Positions 28,181-42,439 of a stretch of DNA of 64,000 nucleotides are shown here, piece by piece (positions within the stretch are counted from its first letter, which is position 1; every line of letters starts with the position of its first letter). This DNA comes from Patagioenas fasciata (lineage: Eukaryota; Chordata; Aves; Columbiformes; Columbidae): assembly GCF_037038585.1 (NCBI RefSeq), contig NC_092521.1, forward strand, positions 68,368,898 through 68,432,897, read 5' to 3'. The position numbers were made by a program, and so were the translations under genes. Below the pieces are notes generated by a model. It saw nothing but the letters and a program-made list of their open reading frames with translations. It was not told the origin of the DNA and ran no database searches.

Positions 28181-31100
28181 CATGGCCCATTAAACAGAGA
28201 ATTATTACCTTTGTCACAGCCCCTGATCTGAGAATGGTTGCAGCCTGGGAGAACATCACTATATTCTTGCCTCAGTTCTGTATTTTAGCACAGGAATCCT
28301 CTCTGAATCTCTCAGAAACAAGATGTGGATGGACCTTTGCTTTCTTATTAGGACTTTATATTTATTTTTAAAACACTTAATTTTCAAAGTTGCTCAGAAT
28401 TTGAAAAGTAAGCACAAGTTTCAAGCAAACTAATTTAATGTGTATTTTTCAAATCAAAGTTTTTCACAAAACCATTTACCAGATGTGTTCATTATTGTTT
28501 TTGTTTCCCTTTTGTGATCAACATTTATTCTTTTTTCTTCTATCCACATCCTTTTATACTTTGATTTGTAATCAGTCTTTTCCTGAAAGTACTTATTACT
28601 CACATTGTAAATCTTTCATTGTTTGTACAAGTCCTGTGTGCGGGCAGGCCTTGAACTCTCTGAAGTCCTGTAGGCATCTCAATTTGCATAGGAAATGATT
28701 GATGGTGACAAACGTGATGCCATATTGGTTTTCTTTTTCAAACTGTGTTCATGCAAAAGCTTTGAGGAAAAATGTTTCAATTTAAATGAAACAAGAAAAA
28801 GAGTATTTTAGTAACTATCTCGAAATAGCACTTCAGTGATGTTCTTATTTTTTGATAACAGAATCCCTGAATTTAGAGAGAGATGATAAGTATTGCTTAC
28901 AAACAGAAAGTGCAGCAAATTTTATCCTGTAAAGTCCTGCAACAGGAGAATCCATCTCAATATCTATAGGAAGAGCAGACATGGTCTTAGAGATACAAAT
29001 CCTTACTTTAATGAAGACTTTAAAAAACTGGAAAGCTTAATGTCCTCAGTGGTTGGGAACAGCCTCTCAAACAGATGCATTTTTTATTAAAAATTGCAGA
29101 AATTTCTGTAAAATGGTTGTACAAGATTTAGGCCCCAGGGATGAAAACAATTTCCACACAGTTTTATGAAACTATGAACTCAAAATCATGATTTTGGAAG
29201 CAATTCAAGAAATAAATTTTTTAAAAAAAAATCTTGTAGTGTTACTTCGTAAGTCTGAAGTGAAGCAGTATATTAAATACTGTGCAAGTCTGTTTCTGTC
29301 CTCCATCTTAAAAAGATGGAAAATGCACATAGCAAGGTGAAAGAAACATCAAAGTCATTTCACAGTAGATACAACGGAGAAGGGGGAACCTTTAGGTCAC
29401 CTCCCCAGAGATGGGCCAAGGCTGGGCAGGATGTCAGCCCAGAGGTCAGGATCAGGGTCAGAGCCAGTGACAGTAATCAGGACTTGGACTCAGAAAGTCC
29501 TTGAACCACAGGTTCCTGGAGGTTGACAGATTAGTTGGGAGAAAAACCTCTGTAATCTCTTCTTGTTCATATACACTGAGCAGTCAGTATCTGCCATTAT
29601 CAAAGACGGGCACAGTCCAGGACAGACATCCTTACATTGTATTCTTATCATGAGAAAAGATGGAAAAGGAATGGAAGTTGAGAGCATGATTCAGTCCCTT
29701 GATTTGAAGCAGCATCAGCTGGACTACACATCAGACATAAAAGACAGAACCATTTAAACAAGGCTTTCTGTTTTCCAGATGGAAAAGACTGCCTTTATCT
29801 GGCACTGGTGCAGTAAAATGTTAATTTTGCATACTTTTAATGCTGAAGTAGTCAGTTGGTTTAACCAGGATGAGGTGATTAACTAGAGTGTGGAAAGGTA
29901 CAAGAAAGGGAAGAAGAGCTTCTTAAGTTGTATAATGAAGTTATCCATCACGTTGCCACACAGGACAGCTCTTTTACATCTCAGTATAAAAATTGGCTGG
30001 CTCTAGAGATATGATTTTACTTGAAGGTAAACAAATTAGTAACTCACTGAGATGACCGTAAGTCCTTCTCACAGAATCACAGAACCACTTTTCTATGGAA
30101 AGCATTATTTTCTACTAATTTAGTCTATCACAATCTCCTTCTCCTCCTTTCCAAAGTCCATCTGTAAACAACCACTACTTATTCCTCACATCTGGAGACA
30201 GGGAGTATAAATGATTCTAAGGTACCCAGGTCTATTCAAAACAAGTTTAGAACCAGCTTCTTCACACCAGAATGCACAAACCCAACTATCGGGTCTGAGG
30301 AAGGAAAGGAGGCAGGAAGGGTTGTAGAGTAGGAAACGGGAGGTAATGACAAGAAGATGATTAGCAAGCACTTCCTTTTTCAAAAATTTCTCTTACCTTT
30401 CTTATCTCAAAAAAACCCACAAGTCATGGCTTTTCCACAACCAAAACAGACTACAAAATAAAATAAATTAAAGTCCTTCACATTAAGCTAATATACCAGT
30501 GAGTAGCAAGACAACCATATAGAAACCAAACATCCCCAATATGTAATTAGAAAATGAATTATCTGTAGTATTTCAAACACCTGTTTGAGTATAAAGCCAT
30601 ATTTCTCAAATAGAAGGTGTTACACATATTTTAGCAGCTACCCCTTAAAAGACTTCACAGAAAGTCTCCTTGGGAAAGCAAAAAAATTCACCCAAAATAT
30701 TCTGAAGCAATCATCAAGAAATAAGTCTTGTGCTCCAGAGCCGTTTCCAGAGAAAGTGAATCCAAGGCAATTTCCAAATGTATTTCTCCCAGCTGTTTTA
30801 TAACCTAAAAGGAAGAAACAGAGAAGGGTGCACTTGGAATCCAAACTAATTCTGACCCCTTCAGGCTAAGCCAATGCATGTTCTCTGAGCAAGTATTGCA
30901 AATTTCACACAGGAGGGAAATGTCATCCTTTGTTATTGAGAGCTTGCTGGTCTACGGTGCACTGAAACTTTTGTACCTTATGCTGCAAAGCAGCCAAGGC
31001 AGAGGCGTCACCTCTGTGCTTCCAAGTTGATAATTGTTGGTGTCTCACTTGTCTAAAAATGCCACTATCTCAAAATCTGTTTCTTGATACTCTAAGGATG

Positions 31101-32905
31101 AGAAGGAACCATAACACGTACTCAACCAGGAAGCACAGGTGCTAGGAAACAGTTTCCAGATAAGTCTGTTCAGATGACAGTAAGAACCTCAAAATCGTAA
31201 CTGAGCCTTCCAAAGAAAGGAAAATGCTGGCTGACCAGGAAGGAGGTGGTAAACAAGAGAAGGTTAGTTTGATGGTTCTTCACGATTTTGAGGAATCTAC
31301 AAACCCTGATGAAAAGGAAGTCTTGATGGCAGAGTCTGGTCTGATTGTCAGAAGAGGCAAGCTACACTGACAAAATGCTCTTTAACTGCATCAGATGGAA
31401 TGTATTGTTTCTATCACAATGTAGAGGGCAGGTTTGGGAACAGTTTATGTCACCCAATGAACAGAGAATTAGTGTCAAAAATTCTTTGAATACCTTATCA
31501 ATGTCTTATTGAACAGCTTTCTGCTTTTGGTGGTAAAAAGTCTGGGCAATATAGCAAGCCATATTACAGTGATGGAACTGAATGTACTTTTGCCCAAAAA
31601 GGCACATGTATTTGGCCCAATCCACAACTAGATTCTTAGGAGTCAAATATTCTTGGTGTTGAAATGATGTAAATGTAGATGTCATCCCATATTATGCATT
31701 GTTAATGAGAATTTTGAAGAGTAATTGTTCACATTGAAATTACATTCGCTGTAATGTAATACATAAACTTGGAACATATCAGAATATACAAAAAGGAAAG
31801 AAACAGGTAGCCCTGGAAATGAGAATTTCTCTATCTAAAAAAAATGGAATCTGTAGAATGGTATATCTGTGTCTAGGGAAATTCGGGTCTAATGGTCACG
31901 AACTACGCAACCATATGATCCATAACAACGCCTGGGTCAGCAGTTGAGAGTAATCCTATACTCTACACAAATCCTGGTTGGAAGAATATGAGTGCAAGTG
32001 AAATTGGTCAGAAGTGTGCTTTACCTAGTCTATTTGTCAGGTTCGTATAAGTATATACCATGCTACTATGACTGAAAAAAAAAAAAAAAGGCAGTAAGCA
32101 TTCAAGAGATTTTCTTAACCTCCCTTCTAGGAGTTCTCCGTTATCTCTGAAGTGACAAATAGATCTTTGTCTAAAGTATTGGATTCAGATTAACAACAAA
32201 GATTTAGAGGATTTAACAACAGAGGCATCAAGTGTTAGAAGAGACAAGAATACAAATTGTGTTCCTTGGTCTTCTAGTTAGGTGTCTATCATTAACCTAA
32301 TCTAATTTGTTCCCATTCCCAGTTGCTACCAGTAAGTTGTCATTAGGCACTTTGATGTGCAAAAGAAGTTTTGATTTTTTTTTTCCATGTTTTGAAGCAT
32401 TTTCCACTAAGCAATGTCAGTTTTTAGTAACTGTAAACCTGGTTTGGCTTTTTGGTATTTTGGTTGGTTGGGTTTTTTTTCAGTTTAGGGTAGTCTATAT
32501 TTTCAAGGAAAGATTATTTTTTTCTGAGAATTTCCTTTAAATATTACTTAGTTTAAATTGGTTTTGAATCAGTTACATTCTTAAACTTTTAGATCAGTAT
32601 TTTCAAAGACAGCCATGAAAAACAGTCTTTCCCTTACATATGTATATATGTGTATGCATCCATACATATATTTGGTTTGAAATATCTCAGTTATGTCTGG
32701 ATTTCAGAAAAGAGAATCTTTCTGCAACATGCTTCTCCACTCCGCCTTTCTTCCATCGTTGTTTAGGCCCTGTAGATGTCTACAGAATGCTCATGCCCTC
32801 AATATAACTGTTGAAAAACAGTCTGCACATGTGTGAATTTAAGTGAAAAGTTCCCTGAAGGGACCAGTTCTGTTCTAACTCTCCTCTCAAGGTTTCTGAT
32901 ATCTT

Positions 32906-32941
32906 AAAAAAACAAACAAACAAACAAACAAAAAAAAAAAA
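32906..32941. repeat. (AAAC)n microsatellite merging into poly-A
   Basis: A short A run is followed by about five AAAC-type units and then at least ten A. This is simple sequence. Confidence 0.88.
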
Positions 32942-34790
32942 CTCTCAGAATTTCTACTTTGGAATTGAAATCTGAATGTTTTGATTGAGGGACATCATTG
33001 ACATGTTCCGTCAGACTTCTAGAAGACAAGTTCAAGTTTCCATCCTGATCCTTTAGAGCTGAATCTTTCACCACAGGATGCTCTGACTTGACATCAGGGA
33101 ACACACTGCAAGAGTCTTTGCTTCTAAATCTACTGTCTTAGCCACAAGACCAAATCTTACTTCACTTTTTTTACTGTTACATCTCTAAATGAAATTTCCT
33201 TCCTAAACGTGACTTCATGCATCCCTTTCTGCACATGTTGGCATGAGGAAATTAGTTCCATCCCTTGATACATAAAAAGAGTTAAGAGCTTTCTCCAAAA
33301 ATACCCTAGTGAAAGATATGCTGAGCATCAGCTGTTATTGACCAGAGTGGAAGCTGGTGATGCTCAGAAACTCTGAAAAATGTATTTAGGTTCCTAAATA
33401 TGTATTTTGACTCCTGGTTTGATTCGACAGCTAAAGAAAGAATTAACACTGACAGATTCCCAATGAGATATTGCTGCCACAAGGACGATTTCCTCTAAAC
33501 TGCTTAACAGGAGTCTGAATAAATCTGTCTTCAATGAAAGTTTTAAAAACAAGACCATGAGTGGTGCAATGGGGTAAATATCCTCAACAATCTTGGCAGT
33601 CAAGAAAGGAGAAAGAAAAGCTGAATCTGGAAGAAATATGGGAATGGCTATTCTGAAACAGAGCTACAGTCTATCCATCAAGTATCCTATTTCTAATATT
33701 GACCAGTACCATCTGCTGCAAAGAAAGACTAAAAAGAGCTCTCTCAACACAGTTCAAGTTCAGCAGTTGGTTTATGTCCTAAGACATGATTGTTTATATC
33801 TTCAGTAATCTTGGGGGCAGATAAAATGAAAGATTCTGAGTATTTTATTTACTCATAGAATTACCCTTCTTTTCTGAAATCCTGCTAAATTAAGCTTCTA
33901 AGTATTTAGGTATAGAAGCTGGACTGCTATTTATGTGTTTAAAAGTGTTTGGGGGCAGGCAGTTTTACCACATCATTTTACTCATTTCTTCCATCTAATT
34001 TCTTCCATCTCTTCCAGTAGAGGAAACAAAATCAAATTGGTTACATGCACAGAACCTGTGCCACTTACACAGGTCTATATAGTAATAACAGAAATACTTC
34101 TTTCCAAATGAAAGAAAAATATGAGGCTTACACAGGACCTTCGATAGGATTCAGCTGAACTGGGACATGGTTCTGCAATGCACATGTAAAAGTGGAAGAG
34201 AGAAGTGTTTTGTGTGAATGTCCTAACTTTTTTTTTTTTTTTTTGTCATCTTCTGAGAAGCTTCTTCCAAGTTTTTTTTCAGCCAAGCCTCTATATTAGG
34301 CTGCTTTAAGTTCAGTTCCCCTTTGCATTTACTCTATAGTGTGATTGCTACTTGGGAATGCAGTCATTTGCTTGAAGGTAAGTTCTTTGAGTTTGATTTT
34401 GAAGATAAATTATATTATTCTTATTCAACTTTCCAGAGCATTTCAATATAGCTTCCAGATCTGAAGTAATTAAAAATTACTATCGTTAGTGGAATTCACT
34501 AATTGCATGATTCATATGTAACACAAAATTCCTTCTTTATTTGTATTGTTACAACTAACTTTATTTTTCCTGGTTCTATCTATGAAATTTTCAGTTGTAA
34601 ATTGTGCTATTGAACAAATTTACGTTGGCACTCCATAAAAAGTAACAAAACTACAAAAAGGAAAAGTGGCATTCAAAATAGAAAAAGTTTGTATAATTAT
34701 CCTGTTTTTCAGTGAGTTTCATGTGGATTTTTTTAATGCAATTAAGGCAAGACAAGAGCAAGAAGAGAAAATAGATAAAAGAGAAAAAAT

Positions 34791-34936
34791 AAAGAGAGAG
34801 AGATAAAGGGAGAGAGAAAGAAAGAGAGAAAAAGAAAGAGAGAAAGAGAGAAAGAAAGGGAGAAAGGGAGAAAGGGAGAAAGAGAGAAAGAGAGAAAGAA
34901 AGAAAGAAAGAGAGAAAGAGAGAAAGAGAAAGAGAG
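34791..34936. repeat. (GAAA)n/(GAGA)n purine-rich microsatellite
   Basis: This is a GA-rich tract of mixed GAAA, GAGA and GGGAAA units. Positions 34805-34936 are purine on the + strand without interruption, 132 nt. It is polymorphism-prone and has the composition of tracts known to form intramolecular triplex DNA. Confidence 0.93.
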
Positions 34937-37900
34937 TCTTACTTACATTTATGGAGTCTTCTACATCTAGCTACAGCTTTTTCTTCTTCAGGTCGTTCCA
35001 GGTTTTACTCCACCATGCTTTCGGTTTCAAATCTTTAAGTCTCATGAAAGAGCAGTTAGCTGTATTGCCACTTCCAGCAAGTCCTGCTCCCAAGTGCTCA
35101 GTAAGACTAGAAAGCACTGTCTGAGGCCCAGGAGCTGCTGGTAGAGTTAGGAGATCTTTCTTTACACATCAGTGTAGAGCAGCTGATGCAAAACCACAAG
35201 CCGACAACAATCCCACAGGGAACCAGAAAATAGATTGGGCAGCTCAAGGTTTTAATTATTGTTTGAAGCTAGAAGTGACAGGGGGCAAAAAAGCAAGGGT
35301 CCAGCTGAGCTTCTGCTGTCGAGTCTGGGCAAGCCCAGGGGTTACCTGCATTTTGGTAATGCTAGAAAGGAATAGATTTTCTCATGCTTGCCCCACTCAG
35401 ACTTCTTCATTTAGCTGACGACAGGCAGCTTGTATGACCACCCGACCAACCTTGCAATGGGTGTCCTTTTGCAGCCTGGGTGAGAGCTGGAGCATCCAAA
35501 AATGGCTCTGGTGCCACAGATGGTCATTGACATTTGGTTCCATCATCTTGCCTCAGCTGAAATTTCCTCCAGATGATGTACGGTCCGACATAGTGACCAG
35601 CTTCACCGATGTCACCACTGGCTCTGCAGCAGCCCCGACCATGCTGGTTTTGAGCATGGTACTGAGATTCCTTTGGTCCCTAGATAAGCAGCTCTTGTTC
35701 TAGTCTGTTCCGTTTCCACCAGAAAAATAGGCTGGCATGGGAACGGAGCATGACTGGGAGCCCTGTGCAAGGCTTGAAATGTCAACCAGGACACACTCCC
35801 TGTGGACACATGTGGCAGCAGGTGTCTGCTCTTTATCTTTTACCTCCCACAGTTGTCTCCGGATACGGGCAAAGACAAGAAACAAAGTTGTCCTCCCAGG
35901 GAAGGCTCTTCCTTCAATGTGAATGAGGATTTTGCCAAAATGCCTCAGCTCCCACTGCCTGTGTCCTTAGGACTGAAAGTTCTACCTGCTATGAGATCAG
36001 ATGCTTGGGAGAAGAGGAGGAGGAGTGTTAACCAGAAAACACAATGCAGATGAAACATAGCACCTTACAATAAACCTGATTACATTCCATATCTTGACTG
36101 CACTGATTTTTTGCAAATGTAAGAATTATATGTATAAGCATGCTTTTTTTTCCTTTGCTAATCATATTTAACCTTACCTGACATGTATTTTTAATGAAAG
36201 GATTCTACTTTCTAGACAAGTTATCCCAGGTTTACCCAGCTTTAATCTGAAGCCAGTATTCCGAGTTGGTTTTTGCTTCAGCTCTCCTATATTACTGCAG
36301 TTTAACCATTTCACTGCAGGTTTAAAAAATAAAGTTTCAAATATGTATTGATTTTCGAAACAGGAGAGAGAAGAGGCAGGAATGTAGGAACATCCTACAG
36401 TTTCTCAGAATATATGCAGGTATTATACACTCAGAAATCGATGCGTTCCTTTATTAGGCAAACAGCCCTTCTGAAATAAAAACCCTAACTATTCTGGAAA
36501 AAGATGTTTTGACTGCAAAGTCTTCAGAAAAGAGAAGCTTGTAAATGCTTGTGAACATTGATTGGAGTAATTGGCTTTTTTATGCAGAACTAATTTGAAC
36601 CTGGCTGTAGGTCACAGGTGCTAATTTGGTAGATGTGTTTTTGAATATTATGGGTACTTGTCTATCAAAACAAATGCATAAAACTGTCTTCTACAGTCTG
36701 CAGTCCCTGATTAAATGAGTGTCGTGGTTAGACTATTACCCTTATTAAACAGAGTTCTTTGACAAAACCTGAGTTTTATTGGTGGTTTTAATCTTGTATT
36801 ATATTTATTACACCCAATTTAAAAATAACTATTATATAATGTATGTATTGTCAGTGACTGCATTTTTGCATCTTCAATCTACAGTGGATGTTTCATTGCT
36901 GAGTGACCCTCCCACACACTTCACACCTGCGGGGTGCAGAATTACTGTGTGGAGCTCTATAAAATTGTTACATTTTCATGACATAACATTAATATTAAAT
37001 GCTCAAAGATTTTTGTGATGTTTCTGATTTTGAATGACCACAGAAAAGAAACAGAAGGGATAAAGATAGATTTATCTCTGCAGCATTATTTTAATTTTTC
37101 TAGTGCCTCACCTAAACACATTTTAAACAGAGAAATCATTAACATGCTACTAAGAAAATTATCAGTGAATGTTAAAAATAAGCATCCATTGGAAAATGTT
37201 GTAATTAGTCTTCTGTAGAGTATTTTCAGTCTTCTCTTGGAATATAGTCACTTTGTACAGTACAGGCACTTCTCTGTCCTTTCCCTCTGTGTGTGTGTGA
37301 ATGTGTACATACAAGTGCACAGACACGGGTGTGCAGGAATGTACACGTGTGCATCATTCTGGTTTCACTGTTTGTAAACTTTCTGCACTGATGAATAATC
37401 TATATGCAGTTTGAATATTTCTCATGAGTGAATACGATAAGCACCCATTTTGCAAAGATTAAAAGTTGACCCTTATCTCCATTGGATGATGACTGTGGGT
37501 CTATGGTCTGTTTTCCTGGCCTGGATATGATCAGGAGCGTGGGTTGAGCATAGATTGATATTACAGAGGGGAAGGAAGAGCTGCTCAGCACAGAGCACCT
37601 CTGCTAAAAAACAACAACAACAGATTTAAAAGACTGGTAGAGGCAGTTCAGCTTCTACGTATTTCGTAATACTTTCTTGCTGTTGAGTCATGCTGCGTTA
37701 TAAAATCACCTTGCAAATAAAAAAATGGTGATGGTTTAAACACTTTTATTTTAAAATAGCCTCTGTTGCTCATAAGCTACAGGCCAAATGCCAAGGTATT
37801 TCTTCATAGAGTCAGATCCTACTGGGCATTAGCTGGCATGCTGCCTCAGACTACCACCAGCAAAAGCTGAAGGCACGCTGTCACACTGGGACTGTTCGAG

Positions 37901-40900
37901 GTGTTCAGCACCTTGCAAAGCCATGTAGGTGTTCAAGTTAGCATGATTAGTTCAAAAGAAAAATAAATAAATAAATAAATAAAAATAAGAGAACAAATTT
38001 GGCCCATAATCAGATAGCCAGTCAGGTACATAGCTGTTCACAATAGAGATTGCAGGGTGATGTTCTGGTTCTATTGAATCGAATAGAAAAATGTTTACTG
38101 GCTTTAACAAGGACAGATTTAATCCCGGAAACTGAAGTATCTCCACAAACCAGTTAAATTTCAGTTTAAAATGTCTAAATGTATGTTTTATCGAGCCACT
38201 TTTATGTTGCTCTGGCCCCTTTATCTCGTGTCAACCAAAAATTCATAATACCAATTTTGACTGAAGGCTGGCTTTAATTACAATTTCTTTTACAGGTCTC
38301 AACTGCTTTTTGTATCTTGGGAAATGAGAGCAATTCTTTATATCATATTCAGAAAGAAAATGAAAAGGTTGGTAAATGTATAAGTAATTTTAACTGATTC
38401 ATTGATCTGAATACTTTTAAAGTAATACAGTAAGTGTTTCTGTCACACTTTGAAGTTAAGCTTGGAGCTCAGTTACATCCCTTAGGGTTACTTTATAGCC
38501 ATTAAGAATGTGTACCTTTTATCTGGTGCCTTCAATTAATTGAATTTCAAAAATATTCTCAAATGTTTTTAGAAAATCATTTCGTTCCTGGAGGACATTC
38601 CTGTGTGATTTATTGTTACAGTAATTAAAAGCAGTGAGTATTACACTGGTCACTGTTGGAACTCCTGTCTGCCTTTGGCTATATTTTGGTTTAAGTTAAA
38701 ACATATAGTGCACTTGAGAGACTTGTGAAGGGAGGCAAGAAAAACATTAATTCTTTTCAGATTGCTTCAGAATTTTGGCACACTTAGAAATAACCTCTTA
38801 AAGTGATCACAGTGATATTTACATGATAATTATATGCAAGTGCAATTAAACTTCTATATTAAACAATTAAATAATGCTTTTCCTGCTATGGTAAATTATT
38901 CCTGACTACCCATATTAGTATTCTGTAGTTCTAATCAGTGCCATAAATAATTTTCAGTTTTACACACTCTGCTCTCAAGCAATTATTAAGAGCTCTCAGG
39001 AAGAGTTAAAACAGCTAATGAAAATAATTAGGAAAAAAATGATGGTTCATCTCGCATTGAAAGATAACTCTAGCTAAAAAATACTGCTTTAATTACATCT
39101 TTGTTTTCTGAGGCACACACACTTCTCTTTCATAATCCTTTCTGTGCAAGAAGTTACCACTCACAAGTAGCATTTTACAGAACTATTCGCTCATGGGAAG
39201 ATCAGTGGGGGTTAGACCCGAGGTCCCCTTCTCTTCAGTTGAATAACGTGGAGGAAGGAGCTTGTTCCTGTGCTGCTCCCCTGGAGCTCAGGAGCGTTGT
39301 TCACCTGGGCCAGGTCTGCAGGCTCAGGCTGCCCTCCCCACTCAGGCAAGCTGCATGGCAGGAGGGAGAATTTGGTGCTACTGACTCACTCGGTGCCTTC
39401 TGCCTTCTCAGGGCCTTCAAGGAGGGCTGAAATGGCTAAGCTTTTAAGCATTTAAAACAATGCCACCACGAAATAATTCTCTCCACCCATCCATATATTG
39501 AGTACACTAAGACAGCCTCAGCTATTTCTCTAACCACATCAAGATTTTTTATTTTCCACCACAGAATAAATATCTTCTCAAAATTACGGGCTCACAAATG
39601 GAATTATGGTAACACTTGCTCAGAAAAATATTGAAAAAATTATAAGCCTGTAACACTGTGGACTACAAAAGACTCACAAATGACTACAAAGAATCTAAAA
39701 ACAAATGTTTTATTAGCTTAGGCTCACATTTATGAATAGAAGTATAGTTGTAGAGATTCTGACCAATGCAGGTCAGTACCAGATAAACACTACACATTTA
39801 AATGTACACATTGAAGTCATTGTTCAAAGTAATAACCTATCCTTTTAATAAACCGTCCCTTTTACACTGAAATGCCTAAAGGTTTTCAAATGTGTATCAG
39901 TCTTTTGAACATCACATAATGAATTTAATGTGAGAAAAGGAAAAGAAATGTACCTGTCTGGATCCCTGCACATTAAGATAAACCTTGCTGCTCTAAGGCT
40001 AGCATAAAACTTGGCACTCAAACCAGATGACAGAAATAGTTCCAGTGAAAATCCGGTTTCTATGTATATATTTACTACAATATTAATTATATTGGCTTTC
40101 TTGTGAAATTATTGCAGTTACATAAATTATCTCAGAGGTTTCATGATTAAGCTAATGTGTTTCTAGGACCTTCATAGTGTGCATGAGTTGTGCGACAAGC
40201 ATTAGTATATTATTGCTTGACTAGGCGTGATGTAGTAACCTCTACAGGAAAATAAAGGCCAAAAAAAGTAAGAGATCAAGCTAGTGTTTTCTCCTGTCTG
40301 ATCTCTCAGAAAGTAGGTCTTCAAAGAACAGCCACGGTGCTGCAGGAATTGACACTGATGATTAAAGGATATTCCCTTTCTGAATGGAAGTATGTGGTGC
40401 TATCACCAGTGCTGTTTGTCTAATGACATGGAAAATTAAGGTTTTTAACCACTTGGTATCATTTAACAATGGCCTTTTCACAGCAGAGAGGGCATTGATC
40501 TAGCTGCACAGATGGGGAAGAATGCCAAAGAATGTCAGGATAGACAGGACCAACAACATTTCAACTGTGAAGAGAGAGCACCTTTAAATAATTTAAACAT
40601 TAAAAATGGTTGAAACCTTAGTATTGTTGGTCAAAAAAAAAGAGGGGAGAAAGAGGATGTGTAACAACGTCATTAACATCATCAAGCAAAATCTACAAAT
40701 GTCCTTCCAGCCATGAGCTCTGGCCCCTGATTTTTTAGGAGTGTTTCCCAAAAAGCTTTTGCTCTGGTTGCAAGCACCTTCGCAGATTTATTGGTGACCT
40801 GTGTTCCCTTAGTGGTTCTGTCCATCATGTCACTGTGTTTGACCTGCATGCATGTCTACTGGGATTTCAGCTCTGCTCAGTTTGAATGCCTTCCTGCCTG

Positions 40901-41190
40901 GCCAGGCCAGTCACCGTCAGAAAGCCACCACGCTTTCTGGTGCGTAGGTCAAAGTAGCAATTAGTGGTAATTTCAAAGGTGTGCAGGTCGACATGAGCAA
41001 ATTAGAAAAGATAGACTCAGGAGTCTACTTGCTTCCTTTAATCATCACTGAAATAATAATAAAATGTTGATCTCGTGCAACTGAGGTTGTTATATTACAA
41101 AAGATACATATTGATGTACTGTTACTCGTGGGAGCTGTTAATACAAAAAAAAATTATCTCCTGAACGATGCCTCCTGCCCTCGAACATCT
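34937..41190. other. intergenic, no supportable gene
   Basis: This interval is mostly AT-rich. There is a mid-GC block at 35,430-36,050 and a GC-richer block at 39,190-39,430, neither with a recognisable protein or repeat family. It also holds an AAAT microsatellite at 37,954-37,988 and a TG-rich stretch near 37,280-37,350. A segment at 40,880-41,000 contains an AGGTCA half-site followed by ATTAG/TAATT motifs. No gene is supportable. Confidence 0.55.
37954..37988. repeat. (AAAT)n microsatellite
   Basis: About five uninterrupted AAAT units (37961-37980) are flanked by A-rich degenerate copies. Confidence 0.88.
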
Positions 41191-41870
41191 CTAGTAAATT
41201 TCAAAGGGGAGACAACTGCGTCCAGCAGCCCCCCAACACCTCCCCACAGCAGTCGCACCCCTGCTGCTCGGCTGCCGGGAGAGGCGGGGCCGCAGCTCTC
41301 CGGGCACCCGGACCCTGGGGGACCCCTCTCTCCCGCTGCGCCCCCAGGCTCCACCGGCGGCGGTTCCGGACCAAGGGGCGCTACGGGGTCCCTGTTCCCC
41401 GAAGTGCATTTGCGCCAGAGGGGAGATGTCACTTCTGGGGGCAGGATGGTGTCACCCCACCCTCTAAAACACCGGCTCGGGCGGCGGGCGGACGGCTGGA
41501 GGGGGTCGATGGAGGGATTCCCCTCCCAGGGCGGCGGCTCGTCCCGCAGGCACAACGCTGCCCCCGGGAGCCTCGGCCCCGTTTGGCGCTGGGGCTGCCT
41601 GCAGCCGAGCAGCCGGGCCGGGAGGCAGCCGGGGGCAGCGCCAGCGGGACGGGCCTTCCCGGGGAAAGGAAAGGGAAGCCCAGACCCGCAGGGACGAGCC
41701 AGAGAGAGTACATACGCCTTCTGCCTTCCCGGGTGATTTGGGGAGGGCGTAAGAGTCCCAGGGGGTGGTTGGGAAGCGGAGCGATGCCACTGTCCCGAGC
41801 CACATACCCCTCGTTGGCAAGCAGGCCAACTCTGGGCGGGCAACCCAGGCAAAACACGTCGCTGTGGGTT
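41191..41870. other. CpG island, distal upstream of IRX4
   Basis: This is an abrupt GC-rich block with frequent CpG (for example the stretch around 41,270-41,400) after 40 kb of AT-rich desert. Reading frames are open on both strands throughout, up to 232 codons on the minus strand. That is what high GC with few stop codons produces, so I do not call a gene. Unmethylated islands near developmental homeobox genes usually mark alternative promoters or Polycomb-bound regulatory DNA. Either role is inference here. Confidence 0.6.
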
Positions 41871-42439
41871 TGTTACTCTGCTTTAAAATGCAAAGGCTCG
41901 CTGCATGATTGGCTTTCTGTTTACAAGTGTGGATGGGGAGAAGGCTCACGTTTTCTTCCTCCGTGTGGTTTCCCCGCCTTGGAAGCTGCTAGGGCAATCC
42001 GAGGAGGGAAAGGGAAAGAGAAGAGGGTTTCCCAGTTTCAACATTCATCAGATTTACCCTGTCATTGCACTACAAGGTGCAGCGTGTGTCGAACATTACG
42101 AGCACGGGTCCATGCAAATGACAGAGGCATGAAAGAGCCCTGGCAAGAATAAATCTGTCGGTGTACAGATGTTCCCTATTAACATTATTGTTCAGCCTTG
42201 GTGGTTACGGTGGGAAGACATCGGATTAAAAATTCCCATTGCCACCCCACCTCTCCTGAACCTTTCTCCCCACACCTCTTTGTCTTCGCTTAATTAGTTA
42301 GGATATGATATTCGCTTTTTCTCCTCCTCTGTTTTATTGAGACGTCTGCCCAGGCTTACGTCTTTAAACAGGAATTATATTGATCCCTCCCCCCCCTTCT
42401 GTCAATCTCGATTTGTCCCTTCTCCTGCTGAACAAACAA

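Larger units (their letters stand above)
14701..34790. other. AT-rich gene desert, no supportable gene
   Basis: These 20 kb have no reading frame above 130 codons and none with recognisable domain sequence. Simple repeats are scattered: A runs at 17612-17628, 18304-18333 and 28157-28180, and AAAC repeats at 32906-32941. A perfect 9-bp inverted repeat (CATACTACT at 26261, AGTAGTATG at 26277) is present but short. Some AT-rich stretches could be conserved enhancers, but single-sequence reading cannot show it. Confidence 0.6.

Noticed and set aside
30070-30086. Second CR1-tail-like string (CACAGAATCACAGAA)
   Set aside because: Too short, with no attached CR1 sequence. Chance similarity is likely.
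41128-41852. Long overlapping open frames on both strands (202 and 232 codons)
   Set aside because: They sit in a CpG island where stop codons are rare, overlap antiparallel, are Pro/Gly/Ala/Arg-rich and show no family motifs. Compositional.
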